DNA from: Muribaculaceae bacterium
GTDB taxonomy: Bacteria > Bacteroidota > Bacteroidia > Bacteroidales > Muribaculaceae
Direction: 5' to 3'
DNA length: 64,000 nt
NCBI GenBank assembly: GCA_022508985.1
Contig: JAFLUA010000001.1
Location: forward strand, 62,001-126,000
The position numbers and the translations under genes are program-made. Positions 55,362 through 64,000 of the stretch are shown here, piece after piece; the first letter of the stretch is position 1; every line of letters starts with the position of its first letter. Below the pieces are notes generated by a model, which worked only from the letters and a program-made list of their open reading frames with translations, searched no databases and was not told where the DNA came from.

Positions 55362-56354
55362 ATGAAGCTCAAAACGCTAATATTGTCGATATCAATTGTT
55401 CTATTCTCAGCTTTTTGCGTAAAAGGGCAGAGCGATGTGCAATTGGCGCAGTATTATGAAGTGCCGTCGTTTTACAATCCTTCTGCAATAGGTAATACCG
55501 ATTATATCCGCATCCGCGGTGGGGCGCGATTGCAATGGCTGGGTATCGAGAATGCACCACAAAGTTTTGTGGGCGTTGCCGATATGCCCTTTAAGCTTTT
55601 AGAGAAGCGATTTGCTGTCGGTGTCGAAATTGCACAAGAAAGTATAGGCCTATATCAAACGCTCAATGCCGGCGCACAGATAGCTTATAAATTGCGCAAA
55701 TGGGGTGGGCTGTGGAGTGTAGGTCTACAAGTGGGTCTCTACGACCAATCTTTCAAGGGCTCGGAAGTGTATCTGCCCGATGACGACGACTATCACCAGA
55801 GTGTTGATGATGCTATCCCTACATCAGATATACATGGCACAGCCCTTGACTTGGCTGCAGGTATATGGTATGAGCATCCGCGCTTCTATGCAGGCCTGTC
55901 GTGTACTCACCTTACATCTCCAACGATTACGATGAATGCTGAAAATGCATCGGGGGGCAGCGAAACATCAAGCGACCGAAAATACCAGTTTCAAGCTCGC
56001 CGAACATTATATTTCACAGCCGGATGCAATATTCCGATAGAAAATACGTTATTTGAAATAGCACCATCTGTTTTAGTTAAATCCGATTTCGGTTTTACGA
56101 CAGGTGAATTGACGGCTCGCGCCAGATATCGCAAACTACTTTCTTTTGGTGTTGGATATCGATGGAACGATGCCGTGATAGCCACAGTCGCTGCCGAAGT
56201 GAAGAACTTTTACATAGGTTATAGCTACGAATATGCTACTACGGCCATAAGGGCCGCATCGTCGGGTAGCCATGAACTATTTATAGGATATAGCCTTAAA
56301 CTCGATTTATCGGATAAAAATCGAAACAGACATAAAAGTGTAAGGCTGATGTAG
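55362..56354 (+). CDS. porP: Type IX secretion system membrane protein PorP/SprF family
   Basis: 330 aa. A signal peptide ending near KGQS and the family start motif QYYEVPSFYNPSAIG are followed by barrel strands. Family members are outer-membrane proteins; PorP works with the PorK-PorN ring, and SprF assists secretion of specific cargo. It is 51 bases upstream of porK. Confidence 0.9.
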   Translation: MKLKTLILSISIVLFSAFCVKGQSDVQLAQYYEVPSFYNPSAIGNTDYIRIRGGARLQWLGIENAPQSFVGVADMPFKLLEKRFAVGVEIAQESIGLYQTLNAGAQIAYKLRKWGGLWSVGLQVGLYDQSFKGSEVYLPDDDDYHQSVDDAIPTSDIHGTALDLAAGIWYEHPRFYAGLSCTHLTSPTITMNAENASGGSETSSDRKYQFQARRTLYFTAGCNIPIENTLFEIAPSVLVKSDFGFTTGELTARARYRKLLSFGVGYRWNDAVIATVAAEVKNFYIGYSYEYATTAIRAASSGSHELFIGYSLKLDLSDKNRNRHKSVRLM

Positions 56355-56404
56355 CCTTTTTGAAGCAGTTTTTTTTTATAAGAAAGATATAGAATAAGAA
56401 AAAT

Positions 56405-57856
56405 ATGAAGAAAACCAAGCGGATATTATTTTCGTGTATGGCAGTAGCTCTACTTGTATCGTGTGCAGCCGGTGGTGGCCGCTTATCGGCAGGTGGGGAA
56501 GTAACAGGAGTCGGAGGCCCGTCGTGGGCAGAGCCTACTCCCTATGGGATGGTGCTTATCGACCGTGGCTCTATGAAGGTAGGCGTTAGTAATGCCGATT
56601 CTTTATGGAATCTTGAAGCAAATGCTCGTGGTATTTCAGTTGATGGGTTTTGGATGGATGAAACCGAAATCACAAATGCCAAATACAAGCAATTTGTCTT
56701 TTGGGTTCGCGATTCCATTATCCGCGAGCGTCTTGCCGATCCTGCTTATGGCGGTAATGAAGATTTTAAGATAGAAGAAGACCGCGAAGGTAATCCGGTG
56801 ACACCTCATCTTAATTGGAATAAAGCTATCCCTTGGCGTAACCCCAACGAAGACGAGCTGCGGGCCATCGAAAGTGTGTATCGCACAAATCCGATTACCG
56901 GAGTACGTGAACTTGATGGCGAGCAACTTAACTATCGCTATGAAGTATATAACCATACAGAAGCAGCCAAACGTCGCAACCGCCTCGACCCGAAGCGCCG
57001 TGAATATAATACCGACAAGGCTACTCCTACCCAATCGCCTGTTATATCGAAAGATACAGCATATATAAACGATGAGGGCGAAATCGTACGTCAAACCATA
57101 TCACGAGTTCTTACGGGCGACTACGATTTTGTGAATACATATATCGTGAATGTGTATCCCGACACCACCGCTTGGGTCAACGACTTTGAGAACGCTTACA
57201 ACGAGCCTTATGTGAGAATGTACTTTGCGCATGGTGGTTATTCCGATTATCCTGTTGTGGGCGTGAGCTGGGAGCAAGCAACAGCTTTTGCTAATTGGCG
57301 CACCGATTTCCTTCGTCGCTCGTTAGGTCGAGAGGGTATCTATGTAGAGCCTTATCGCTTGCCCACAGAAGCCGAATGGGAATTTGCCGCACGTGCCGGC
57401 ATTGATGATAATCCATATCCATGGGATGGCGATCTTACCATGAGTGACGATAAAGGTTGCTTTTATGCCAATTTCAAGCCAATGGAAGGCAATTACGTTA
57501 AAGACGGGCATGTTATCACATCACGTGTCGGCACTTATGCGCCCAACGACTTTGGTCTATATGATATGGCAGGTAATGTGAGCGAATGGACCTCGACCGC
57601 TTACACCGAGAGTGTCGGTCGTCTCACCTCTGATCTCAATCCCGATTACAGATATAATGCCGCCGTTGAAGACCCATACAAGATGAAGCGTAAAATAATA
57701 CGTGGCGGCTCTTGGAAAGATGTTGCTCACAATGTGCGTTCCGACCTCAGAATGTGGGAATATCAGAATGAACAGCGCTCGTATATAGGATTCCGCTGCG
57801 TGCGTACTCAAATAGGATTTGCCAAAGGGCAGAAACAGAAAAACAGAAAACGCTAA
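56405..57856 (+). CDS. porK: T9SS ring lipoprotein PorK/GldK
   Basis: 483 aa. The lipobox LVSC gives lipidated Cys20. The formylglycine-generating-enzyme-like (SUMF1) fold is readable (MVLIDRGSMKVG; MDETEITNAKYKQF; YRLPTEAEWEFAAR; NVSEWTSTAY; RGGSWKD). GldK/PorK forms the large periplasmic ring with PorN. It is expected to act structurally, not as an enzyme. It is 37 bases upstream of porL. Confidence 0.94.
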   Translation: MKKTKRILFSCMAVALLVSCAAGGGRLSAGGEVTGVGGPSWAEPTPYGMVLIDRGSMKVGVSNADSLWNLEANARGISVDGFWMDETEITNAKYKQFVFWVRDSIIRERLADPAYGGNEDFKIEEDREGNPVTPHLNWNKAIPWRNPNEDELRAIESVYRTNPITGVRELDGEQLNYRYEVYNHTEAAKRRNRLDPKRREYNTDKATPTQSPVISKDTAYINDEGEIVRQTISRVLTGDYDFVNTYIVNVYPDTTAWVNDFENAYNEPYVRMYFAHGGYSDYPVVGVSWEQATAFANWRTDFLRRSLGREGIYVEPYRLPTEAEWEFAARAGIDDNPYPWDGDLTMSDDKGCFYANFKPMEGNYVKDGHVITSRVGTYAPNDFGLYDMAGNVSEWTSTAYTESVGRLTSDLNPDYRYNAAVEDPYKMKRKIIRGGSWKDVAHNVRSDLRMWEYQNEQRSYIGFRCVRTQIGFAKGQKQKNRKR

Positions 57857-57893
57857 ACTATTACCATATCTTCTGTAAATATTAAAGTTTATT

Positions 57894-58835
57894 ATGGGAA
57901 AAGTTCAACAATATAAGAGCGGCATAAGTGCCTTTATCGGTAGCGAAAAGGGCCAACGCTTTTTCAATTTTGCATATAGTATTGGTGCTGCTATCGTTAT
58001 ATGGGGTGCCTTGTTCAAGATTCTTCACCTCCCCGGAGGTAACGTGCTCCTATCTATCGGTATGGGTACCGAGGTCTTAATGTTTATCCTTACTGCTTTC
58101 GATCGTCCTCCGAAAGAATATAAGTGGGAAGAAGTTTTTCCTGCGCTTAAAGGTGATGAGTCGATAGAAGACGGTCAGATTACCGGCACGGTAGTGCCAG
58201 GTGTTACTGAAGGCCAGGCCCGCCGAACAGTAGGGCTACCGGATAATATCGATCTAACGCCTGAAGACAGCCGCTCATTGAGTGATAGCATTGCTAAAAT
58301 GGCGGCCGCTGCCGACCAGTTGGCACGAATGTCGGAACTGACATGCGCCACACAGCAATATCTCGACCAGATGTCGACAATAGCCAACGATATGCAACAA
58401 TTACATGCTACTACAGCAGCGCTCAATGAAGTATCATCTGTGCTCCTCGATAGTTATCGGGCTATCACTGAAAACTCTGCCGAAATATCTCAGAGCTCAC
58501 AAGGTTATGTTGAGCAAATGCAGGCTCTCCATCGTAATATCGGTGGTCTCAACACCATATATGAATTGCAATTACGCAGCGTGTCTTCGCAAATCGATTC
58601 TATTGACCGCGTAAATCGTGGAATAAAAGACATACGCGATATGTATGAAAAATCGGTAACTCAAAGTGCACGCTATTGTGAAGAAACAGAGCGTATGGCT
58701 CGTTATATTGAGCAACTCAATGGCGTATACGAGAAGATGATTACGGCAATGACAATAAACATGTGCCGCCCGATGATGAATCCACAGGCAAATAGTGGAG
58801 AGCAAGCAACAAATCCGTTCGATATCTCTAAATAA
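57894..58835 (+). CDS. porL: T9SS motor protein PorL/GldL
   Basis: 313 aa. Two N-terminal membrane helices (about residues 20-70) with the conserved LFKILHLPGGN loop and a membrane-embedded Glu in GMGTEVLMF. A long cytoplasmic helical domain follows (residues 95-300). PorL and PorM form the proton-driven rotary motor of T9SS. The Glu is the residue expected to take part in proton conduction. PorM starts 7 bases later. Confidence 0.95.
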   Translation: MGKVQQYKSGISAFIGSEKGQRFFNFAYSIGAAIVIWGALFKILHLPGGNVLLSIGMGTEVLMFILTAFDRPPKEYKWEEVFPALKGDESIEDGQITGTVVPGVTEGQARRTVGLPDNIDLTPEDSRSLSDSIAKMAAAADQLARMSELTCATQQYLDQMSTIANDMQQLHATTAALNEVSSVLLDSYRAITENSAEISQSSQGYVEQMQALHRNIGGLNTIYELQLRSVSSQIDSIDRVNRGIKDIRDMYEKSVTQSARYCEETERMARYIEQLNGVYEKMITAMTINMCRPMMNPQANSGEQATNPFDISK

Positions 58836-58842
58836 AAAATAG

Positions 58843-60408
58843 ATGGGAGCTAACGGCACAAAACAATCACCGCGCCAGAAGATGATAAACTTGATGTATA
58901 TCGTCTTAACGGCTATGCTTGCCCTTAATGTGTCGAGCGATGTCCTCGATGGCTTCACGCAAGTTCACGATGGCCTTAATCGCTCTAATTCCAACTTCGA
59001 GACGAGAAATTCATCGATATATAGCCAATTACAGAGTTTTGCGGAAAAGAATCCTGAGAAGGGCCGTCAGTGGCTCGATAAGGCCACCGAAGTGCGCAAT
59101 GTTACGTCGGCTCTTTATGGTTATGTCGATTCTCTTAAATTGCGAATAGTAAAGAAAGCCGATGGCGCTAATGGGTCGCCCGCCAATATTAAAAACCGCG
59201 ACGATCTCGAAGCTGCCGCTGTGATAATGTTGGCACCCGGGACTCTTCGCGGCCGTGATTTGAGGTTGCGTATCGACGATTATCGTGGCTATGTGTCGTC
59301 GATGATACCCGACACACTAAAGCGCCACACCATAGAGGAAGCATTGTCGACAGCCCCCATTGTTCGCTCGGGTACTCTTGCTCCTCAACTTTGGGAAGAG
59401 GCAAAATTTGACCAGCAACCTGTTGTGGCAGCAGTAACACTCCTTTCTAAATTGCAGAGCGATATCTTATATGCCGAAGGAGAAGTGTTAGCGTCTCTAC
59501 TGTCGCAAGTCGATGCCGGTGATTTGCGCGTTAATGAACTTAATGCCTATGTTATGCCTCAATCACGATTGGTAATGCGCGGTGGAAAATATTCAGCCAA
59601 TATAGTATTGGCAGCTGTTGACACTACGCAGCGTCCACGAGTGTATATTGAAGGAAAGCCCCTCGATAATTCTTACGGGTTATATGAAATAAGCACAGGC
59701 GCTACAGGCAATTTTGACTATACCGGTTGGCTTGAGGTGAGTCACGACGATGGCACTACGACAAGGCACGATTTCCGCTCGTCGTATACCGTAATTGAGC
59801 CTATGGCAACAGTATCGGCCACTCTTATGAATGTGCTATATGCCGGTATAAATAACCCGGTGAGTATTTCCGTGCCGGGCGTAGCTATGGGCGACATCTC
59901 GGCAGCTATGACAAACGGCACCCTCGTGCGCGACGGCGACCATTGGGTGGCAAAGCCTCAGACCGTAGGGCAAGATGCCGTGATAACTGTCACTGCAAAT
60001 ATGGACGGACACTCTGTGCCTATGGCTGCCACAACGTTTAGAGTTAGAAAATTGCCCGATCCGACACCTTTCATCGCTTTCAGGGATGCACAAGGGAATA
60101 CCGACCATTATCGTGGCGGTAAGCCTTTCGCGAAGTCGTTATTGATGGCTTCGCCCGGCCTTGAGGCAGCTATTGACGACGGTCTGTTGGATACACCATT
60201 TACTGTGATAAGCTTCGAAACAGTTTTCTTCGATTCGTCGGGTAATGCTTTGCCCGAGGTTAGTGATGGATCACAATTCTCACAACGCCAAAAATCGCAA
60301 TTCCAGCGCCTCGCCCGTGGAAAACGTTTCTTCATCTCGAGAATTAAGGCTAAAGGTCCCGATGGTATAACGCGCGATCTATCGCCGATGGAAGTTATTG
60401 TAAACTAA
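58843..60408 (+). CDS. porM: T9SS motor protein PorM/GldM
   Basis: 521 aa. A short cytoplasmic N-terminus (SPRQKMINLMYIV, with an Arg before the single membrane helix) leads to a long periplasmic region of four domains: helical near residues 35-215, then Ig-like beta domains (VRDGDHWVAKPQTVGQDAVITVTANMDGHS). PorM spans the periplasm and passes the motor torque to the PorK-PorN ring. Confidence 0.95.
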   Translation: MGANGTKQSPRQKMINLMYIVLTAMLALNVSSDVLDGFTQVHDGLNRSNSNFETRNSSIYSQLQSFAEKNPEKGRQWLDKATEVRNVTSALYGYVDSLKLRIVKKADGANGSPANIKNRDDLEAAAVIMLAPGTLRGRDLRLRIDDYRGYVSSMIPDTLKRHTIEEALSTAPIVRSGTLAPQLWEEAKFDQQPVVAAVTLLSKLQSDILYAEGEVLASLLSQVDAGDLRVNELNAYVMPQSRLVMRGGKYSANIVLAAVDTTQRPRVYIEGKPLDNSYGLYEISTGATGNFDYTGWLEVSHDDGTTTRHDFRSSYTVIEPMATVSATLMNVLYAGINNPVSISVPGVAMGDISAAMTNGTLVRDGDHWVAKPQTVGQDAVITVTANMDGHSVPMAATTFRVRKLPDPTPFIAFRDAQGNTDHYRGGKPFAKSLLMASPGLEAAIDDGLLDTPFTVISFETVFFDSSGNALPEVSDGSQFSQRQKSQFQRLARGKRFFISRIKAKGPDGITRDLSPMEVIVN

Positions 60409-60428
60409 GTTCATTCTTTATCGACAAT

Positions 60429-61556
60429 ATGAATAGAATAATAAAAACAGCACTCGCAGCAACTGCAATTATATGTTGTAGCGCAATGTCATTTGCTCAA
60501 GACGATAGCAATGGTGTCGTTCGTCGTCGTACTGCCGATCGTAATGCACCCAAGCAGCAAGATGGTACGGTGGTTACGGAGCGTATGCAGAGCTTTTTCA
60601 GCAACGATGATTCGAGCATCACCGATGCCGATAAACAATGGATGAGGGTTATATATCGCTCTCTCGACGTCGATAAAGATAAAAACGGACCATTGTATTT
60701 CCCTGAGGAACCTATTGACGGACAAGAAAATCTTTTCCGCATAATAATGCGACTCCTTGCCGCAAATACTATTCCGGCATATGAATACCTCGATGGTCGT
60801 GAAATTTTTACAGAGCAGTATCGCATCAAAACACGCGATGTCCTCGACCGCTTTTATATACCATACACCGAGGCTAAAGGCTCTACAGAGAAGAATCCGC
60901 GTTTTACTATCGATGAAAATGACGTGCCCACAAATGAGGTCCTCTCTTATTATATAGTGGAGCGTTGGGAATACGACACTCGCAACAATCGCCTCAATCC
61001 TATTGTAGAAGCAATATGTCCGGTGCTTCACCGTGCCGGCGATTTTGGCGGCGATGCGTTAAAATATCCCATGTTTTGGGTGAAATTTACCGACTTAAGA
61101 CCGTATCTTGCCGCCCAGACAATTTTCGTGGATGACGATAACAACTTGCCAACATGTACCTACGATGATTTCTTCACCCTCACCATGTATGATGGCGATA
61201 TTTATAAAACGCGTAATTTGAAAAACAAGTCGATGGTGCAGTTATATTCCGATCCCGACGACCTCAAAAGAGCTCAAGATAGTATTCAAAGCCGCCTCGA
61301 CGATTTCGAAAAGAAATTGTGGGTGCCTTCTCGCGAAGAAGTGATTGCGGCACGTGAGGCGCGTGAAGCTCTCGAAGCCGGACGTGATAGCTCGGCTGTT
61401 GTTGAAAAATCAACACCGAAAACGTCAAGGACACGAGCTACGAGTCGCTCTACTAAAAGTTCGACAAAGACAAAAGAAGTGAAGGCGAAGACTCCTAAAC
61501 AGTCGTCGCAATCGTCTAACTCCGGTGCTACACGTTCGGTGCGCCGTCGCAAATAA
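60429..61556 (+). CDS. porN: T9SS ring protein PorN/GldN
   Basis: 375 aa. A signal peptide ends near SFAQ. The PorN core follows (DKQWMRVIYRSLDVDKDKNGPLYFPEEP; ENLFRIIMRLLAAN; YYIVERWEYDTRNNR). The last about 60 residues are a low-complexity Lys/Arg/Ser/Thr tail (TSRSTKSSTKTKEVKAKTPK). PorN completes the ring with the PorK lipoprotein. It is the last gene of the operon, closed by the terminator at 61580. Confidence 0.94.
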   Translation: MNRIIKTALAATAIICCSAMSFAQDDSNGVVRRRTADRNAPKQQDGTVVTERMQSFFSNDDSSITDADKQWMRVIYRSLDVDKDKNGPLYFPEEPIDGQENLFRIIMRLLAANTIPAYEYLDGREIFTEQYRIKTRDVLDRFYIPYTEAKGSTEKNPRFTIDENDVPTNEVLSYYIVERWEYDTRNNRLNPIVEAICPVLHRAGDFGGDALKYPMFWVKFTDLRPYLAAQTIFVDDDNNLPTCTYDDFFTLTMYDGDIYKTRNLKNKSMVQLYSDPDDLKRAQDSIQSRLDDFEKKLWVPSREEVIAAREAREALEAGRDSSAVVEKSTPKTSRTRATSRSTKSSTKTKEVKAKTPKQSSQSSNSGATRSVRRRK

Positions 61557-61579
61557 GAATTCTATTCTTTTTTGATAGT

Positions 61580-61620
61580 AAAGCGGGTGTCGTTTTTTTG
61601 CGCCCGCTTTCGTTGTTTCT
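61580..61620 (+). terminator. Intrinsic terminator of the T9SS operon
   Basis: AAAGCGGG (61580-61587) pairs with CCCGCTTT (61603-61610), extended by a wobble and a G-C pair, and is followed by CGTTGTTTCTT. It lies 23 bases past the porN stop. Confidence 0.8.
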
Positions 61621-61668
61621 TAGCATGACGCAATATTATCGCGGTGCTGATATTAACAGAAAAATTAC

Positions 61669-61676
61669 TAAATTTG
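61669..61676 (+). promoter_or_regulatory. -7 promoter box of the 61775 gene
   Basis: TAAATTTG fits TAnnTTTG. It implies a leader of about 95 bases before the ATG at 61775, longer than most in this window; no riboswitch was recognised in it. Confidence 0.55.
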
Positions 61677-61774
61677 TAGCCATAGAATAATATATTTCTG
61701 TCACTTAAGTGTTGCGCAGAAAAACAAAAGGCATGACTTTAACTTATAGCAGCGCGTATACCGATTAGTAGAGA

Positions 61775-62323
61775 ATGAGAGTTATTACTTTAGACGAAGC
61801 CTTGTTAAGGCAGCACTGCAAAGTGTTGCAAGAGCAGATTGAAGCTATGTATCACCCCGATTTGATTATCGGAATAGCTACAGGCGGCGTTAAGGTTGCT
61901 GAATATATGTTTGGTGATGTGCCGCATATAACCGTTACATGCCGAAGGCCTTCTACAAAGACAAAAGAAAACGCCGAGGGGGTGATGTGCATTGTGCGTT
62001 GCCTACCGGTGTCGGTGAGAAATTTCATGAGGATGGTTGAGGCATTTATCATGCGTATAAGAAAAAAAGAACAAGTATTATCAGTCGAGTTTTTAGAGGA
62101 GGCGATGCCTGAAGCTAAACGTGTGCTTGTTGTTGATGATGCAGTAGATAGCGGCCGCACTCTCAAAAGCGTCCTTGAGGCTTTGAATGGCGGGCCTGAA
62201 GTACGCTCTGCCACAATAACTATTACAACATCTTCGCCATACGTTGCGCCTGATTATTATCTGTATAACGATAAAACGCTCATAAGATTTCCATGGTCGA
62301 AAGATTATCGTCACGAAGAATAG
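61775..62323 (+). CDS. Type I phosphoribosyltransferase of unknown substrate
   Basis: 182 aa. A PRTase fold with the PRPP loop VLVVDDAVDSGRT near residue 114 and an upstream IIGIATGGVKVAEYM. It lacks the longer sequence of known purine or pyrimidine enzymes, and I do not recognise a specific base. The ATG is chosen as the first in frame. Its end overlaps the HAD gene by 31 bases, so the two are translated together. Confidence 0.75.
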   Translation: MRVITLDEALLRQHCKVLQEQIEAMYHPDLIIGIATGGVKVAEYMFGDVPHITVTCRRPSTKTKENAEGVMCIVRCLPVSVRNFMRMVEAFIMRIRKKEQVLSVEFLEEAMPEAKRVLVVDDAVDSGRTLKSVLEALNGGPEVRSATITITTSSPYVAPDYYLYNDKTLIRFPWSKDYRHEE

Positions 62324-62925
62324 TAGTTGTCGATTTCGATGGCACTCTAATAGATGGTAATTCCTTACATATTTATATAAGGCTGGCTCTTCGTCGTGTC
62401 GGTTTTATAAAGCGAGTGCGCATCATTTTGTGGCTAATCCTCAGAAAGTTACATCTCGTAAGTCATAAACAAATGAAATTTGCAGTATTGAGCATTATAC
62501 CTCAATCAGAAAGCTTGCGAAAAGACTTTGTCAATGCCATAGAGCGCACAAAAAACGGTGTAGTAGCTCGGATTATCGAGAAATACAGAAGTAGCGGGGC
62601 TGATATCATTCTGGCGACAGCCGCCGCCGATTTTTACATACCATGGGTGTGGGACGGCGATTATGTGGCAACCCGTCTTGGAGATAATCCCACAAAAGAG
62701 GAGTGTCGTGCTGAAGAGAAAGTAGTAGCTGTGCGGCGTTATATGAGGCCCGATGACGTCCTTGAGGCAGTGATAACCGATCACATCGATGATTTACCCT
62801 TGCTTTTGGTCGGTGCAAGAAACAACATCTTGGTAAATCCGTCGGATATGTTAATTCGAGAACTTGTTGCTCACGGAGTGTCGTGGCACGATGCTCGCGA
62901 ATTCGCGCAGAGCGATATAGTTTAA
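62293..62925 (+). CDS. HAD-IB family phosphatase
   Basis: 210 aa. Motif I VVVDFDGTLIDGNS near residue 12, motif II LATAAADFY, and late VITDHIDDLPLL (motif III/IV region). HAD-IB members dephosphorylate small metabolites such as phosphoserine; the substrate is unknown. The start ATG lies 31 bases inside the PRTase gene. It converges on the glycerate kinase, with a 4-base overlap of the two stop codons. Confidence 0.85.
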   Translation: MVERLSSRRIVVVDFDGTLIDGNSLHIYIRLALRRVGFIKRVRIILWLILRKLHLVSHKQMKFAVLSIIPQSESLRKDFVNAIERTKNGVVARIIEKYRSSGADIILATAAADFYIPWVWDGDYVATRLGDNPTKEECRAEEKVVAVRRYMRPDDVLEAVITDHIDDLPLLLVGARNNILVNPSDMLIRELVAHGVSWHDAREFAQSDIV

Positions 62926-64000
62926 TACAGTTTAGCTATCAACTCCGCCGTACGCTCAATATTACGCTTGGCAATATCGGGCTTCATGGCCTCTTCTATG
63001 CTTGTCGCCGGGTCGTTTATACAATAAAGGCCATCAAACCCCGCATCGGTAAGTAGTTCGCGGTCTCTAATAATTCCGCCTAAGGCAACGACCGGCACAC
63101 CTGCAGTTTTCGCGCGGCGAAGTACACCATAGGCTGCTTTCCCCATAAGTGTTTGGCTGTCGATGCATCCTTCGCCGGTAATTATCAAATCGGCATCGGC
63201 GATTAGAGTGTTGAAGTCGGCAATGTCGAGTATCACGTCTATCCCCGACTTAAGCTCAGCTCCAAGATAAGCGACAAAAGCGGCGCCAACACCACCGGCA
63301 GCGCCCGCTCCGTTAATACCCGATACGTTACAACCTGTAAATTCTTGCGTTATGGCCGCAAAATTGCGAAGGCCTAAATCGAGTCGCTCTGTCATTGCCG
63401 CATCCGCACCTTTCTGTGGCGCGAAGATATATGCAGCGCCATTAGGCCCGTAGAGAGGATTTTGCACGTCGCAAGCTACTGTGAAATGGGCCTCGGTGAG
63501 CTTGGGATGGATATTGGAATTGTCAACGCTAACAATGTCGATGAGTCCTTTCCCACCGGGTGAAACTGTAGCTCCGCAGTTATCTAAGAAACGATAGCCA
63601 AGGGCTGACAACATGCCAATACCTGCGTCGTTAGTGGCGCTTCCCCCGATACCAATAATGAATTGTCGACATCCCTTGTCGAGAGCATCGGCGATAATCT
63701 CGCCGAGCCCGTAGGTGTCGGTAATCCAGGGGTTGCGATCTGTCGATGGCACAAGCGTGAGACCACTTGTCGACGACAGCTCGATGTAGGCTGTTGATTT
63801 ATATGTTGCGTATTCAGCTTCTATCTCTTTACGTAAAGGGTTGCGTACCAAGCAATGATGTGTCGTGCATCGGGGGTGGAGCAACGCGGCAAGCGTACCC
63901 TCGCCACCGTCGGCGATATTTACTTTCTCAACTTGGCAGTGGGGAAGTACTCGCTTGATGCCACGTTCACAACATGAAGCAACGTCGGCAGAGTTGAGCG
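62922..64000 (-). CDS. Glycerate kinase (GlxK type), 5' end outside window
   Basis: The frame stays open to the right edge; reading back from 63884 gives ...SADVASCCERGIKRVLPHCQ and VNIADGGEGTLAALL, the classical N-terminal glycerate kinase pattern, so any start at 63884 is false. Further motifs are FIIGIGGSATNDAGIGMLSALG and GINGAGAAGGVGAAFVAYLGAEL. It phosphorylates D-glycerate to 2- or 3-phosphoglycerate. The D-2-hydroxyacid dehydrogenase at 36905 could supply glycerate, but that link is inferred. Only the first few residues are missing. Confidence 0.92.
   Translation of the reverse strand, partial: LNSADVASCCERGIKRVLPHCQVEKVNIADGGEGTLAALLHPRCTTHHCLVRNPLRKEIEAEYATYKSTAYIELSSTSGLTLVPSTDRNPWITDTYGLGEIIADALDKGCRQFIIGIGGSATNDAGIGMLSALGYRFLDNCGATVSPGGKGLIDIVSVDNSNIHPKLTEAHFTVACDVQNPLYGPNGAAYIFAPQKGADAAMTERLDLGLRNFAAITQEFTGCNVSGINGAGAAGGVGAAFVAYLGAELKSGIDVILDIADFNTLIADADLIITGEGCIDSQTLMGKAAYGVLRRAKTAGVPVVALGGIIRDRELLTDAGFDGLYCINDPATSIEEAMKPDIAKRNIERTAELIAKLY

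Noticed and set aside
1-64000. tRNA, rRNA, riboswitch, phage or transposon features
   Set aside because: Reading the short gaps showed no tRNA-like cloverleaf sequence, conserved riboswitch core, transposase or integrase. A tRNAscan-SE and Infernal run would settle this.

Overview
The window looks like a chromosomal segment of an anaerobic gut- or oral-type Bacteroidales. The evidence is a type IX secretion system (T9SS) operon (porT, porP, porK-L-M-N order), several secreted proteins ending in T9SS C-terminal sorting domains, Bacteroidota-type -7 promoter boxes (TAnnTTTG) in front of many transcription units, little reliance on Shine-Dalgarno sequences, and gene orders typical of the phylum (ftsX-DUF3098-uppP-truB-queA; DUF2520-kdsC-maf; folP-cdaA). 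A Muribaculaceae-like genome is plausible, but the family cannot be fixed from this window alone. No rRNA, tRNA, CRISPR array, transposase, phage or plasmid gene was seen. Coding density is high and no gap exceeds about 220 bases.

Layout. 1-713: 5' part of a FeoA-FeoB iron transporter on the minus strand. 911-7458: plus-strand run of a TPR/PD40 lipoprotein, flotillin-like FloA, a CstA transporter, a PHP phosphatase and a U32 protein. 7619-21393: a cell-surface block containing a beta-propeller-like cargo protein, a thioredoxin/DUF6029/Omp28 module, and large modular secreted proteins. Five of these carry T9SS-type C-termini. 21598-25071: an HU-CCDC81/SPOR protein, a nitroreductase, a DUF2520 protein, a KdsC-like phosphatase and Maf. 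25075-33625: minus-strand genes RarA, RidA, YihY/BrkB, a choloylglycine-hydrolase-family enzyme, MltG, an AI-2E family permease and a NagB-PIG-L fusion. 33798-36895: a QueA paralogue, a second N-terminal-nucleophile hydrolase and a glycosyltransferase. 36905-44412: minus-strand dehydrogenase, Prs, GH13 amylase, patatin, DnaJ, GrpE and IspE. 44581-53486: NadC, a secreted protein, TypA, FolP, CdaA, a degenerate MreB-like protein, FtsX, DUF3098, UppP and TruB. 53512-61556: a second QueA and the T9SS genes. 61775-64000: a phosphoribosyltransferase, a HAD hydrolase and a partial glycerate kinase.

How it fits together. The window encodes both the T9SS motor/ring components (PorL-PorM motor, PorK-PorN ring, PorP, PorT) and five likely substrates about 35-50 kb away. 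The substrates are adhesin-like or redox-like surface proteins. Around these lie envelope-biogenesis genes (ftsX, uppP, mltG, SPOR protein, kdsC) and central housekeeping genes.

The most unusual items are: the thioredoxin/DUF6029/Omp28 surface module tied to T9SS; the A+T-rich degenerate MreB-like pseudo-actin beside the c-di-AMP synthase; a NagB domain that lacks its expected catalytic residues, fused to an intact PIG-L domain; two strongly diverged QueA paralogues; a tiny upstream ORF plus hairpin abutting porT; and a 22-bp perfect palindrome in the start of folP.
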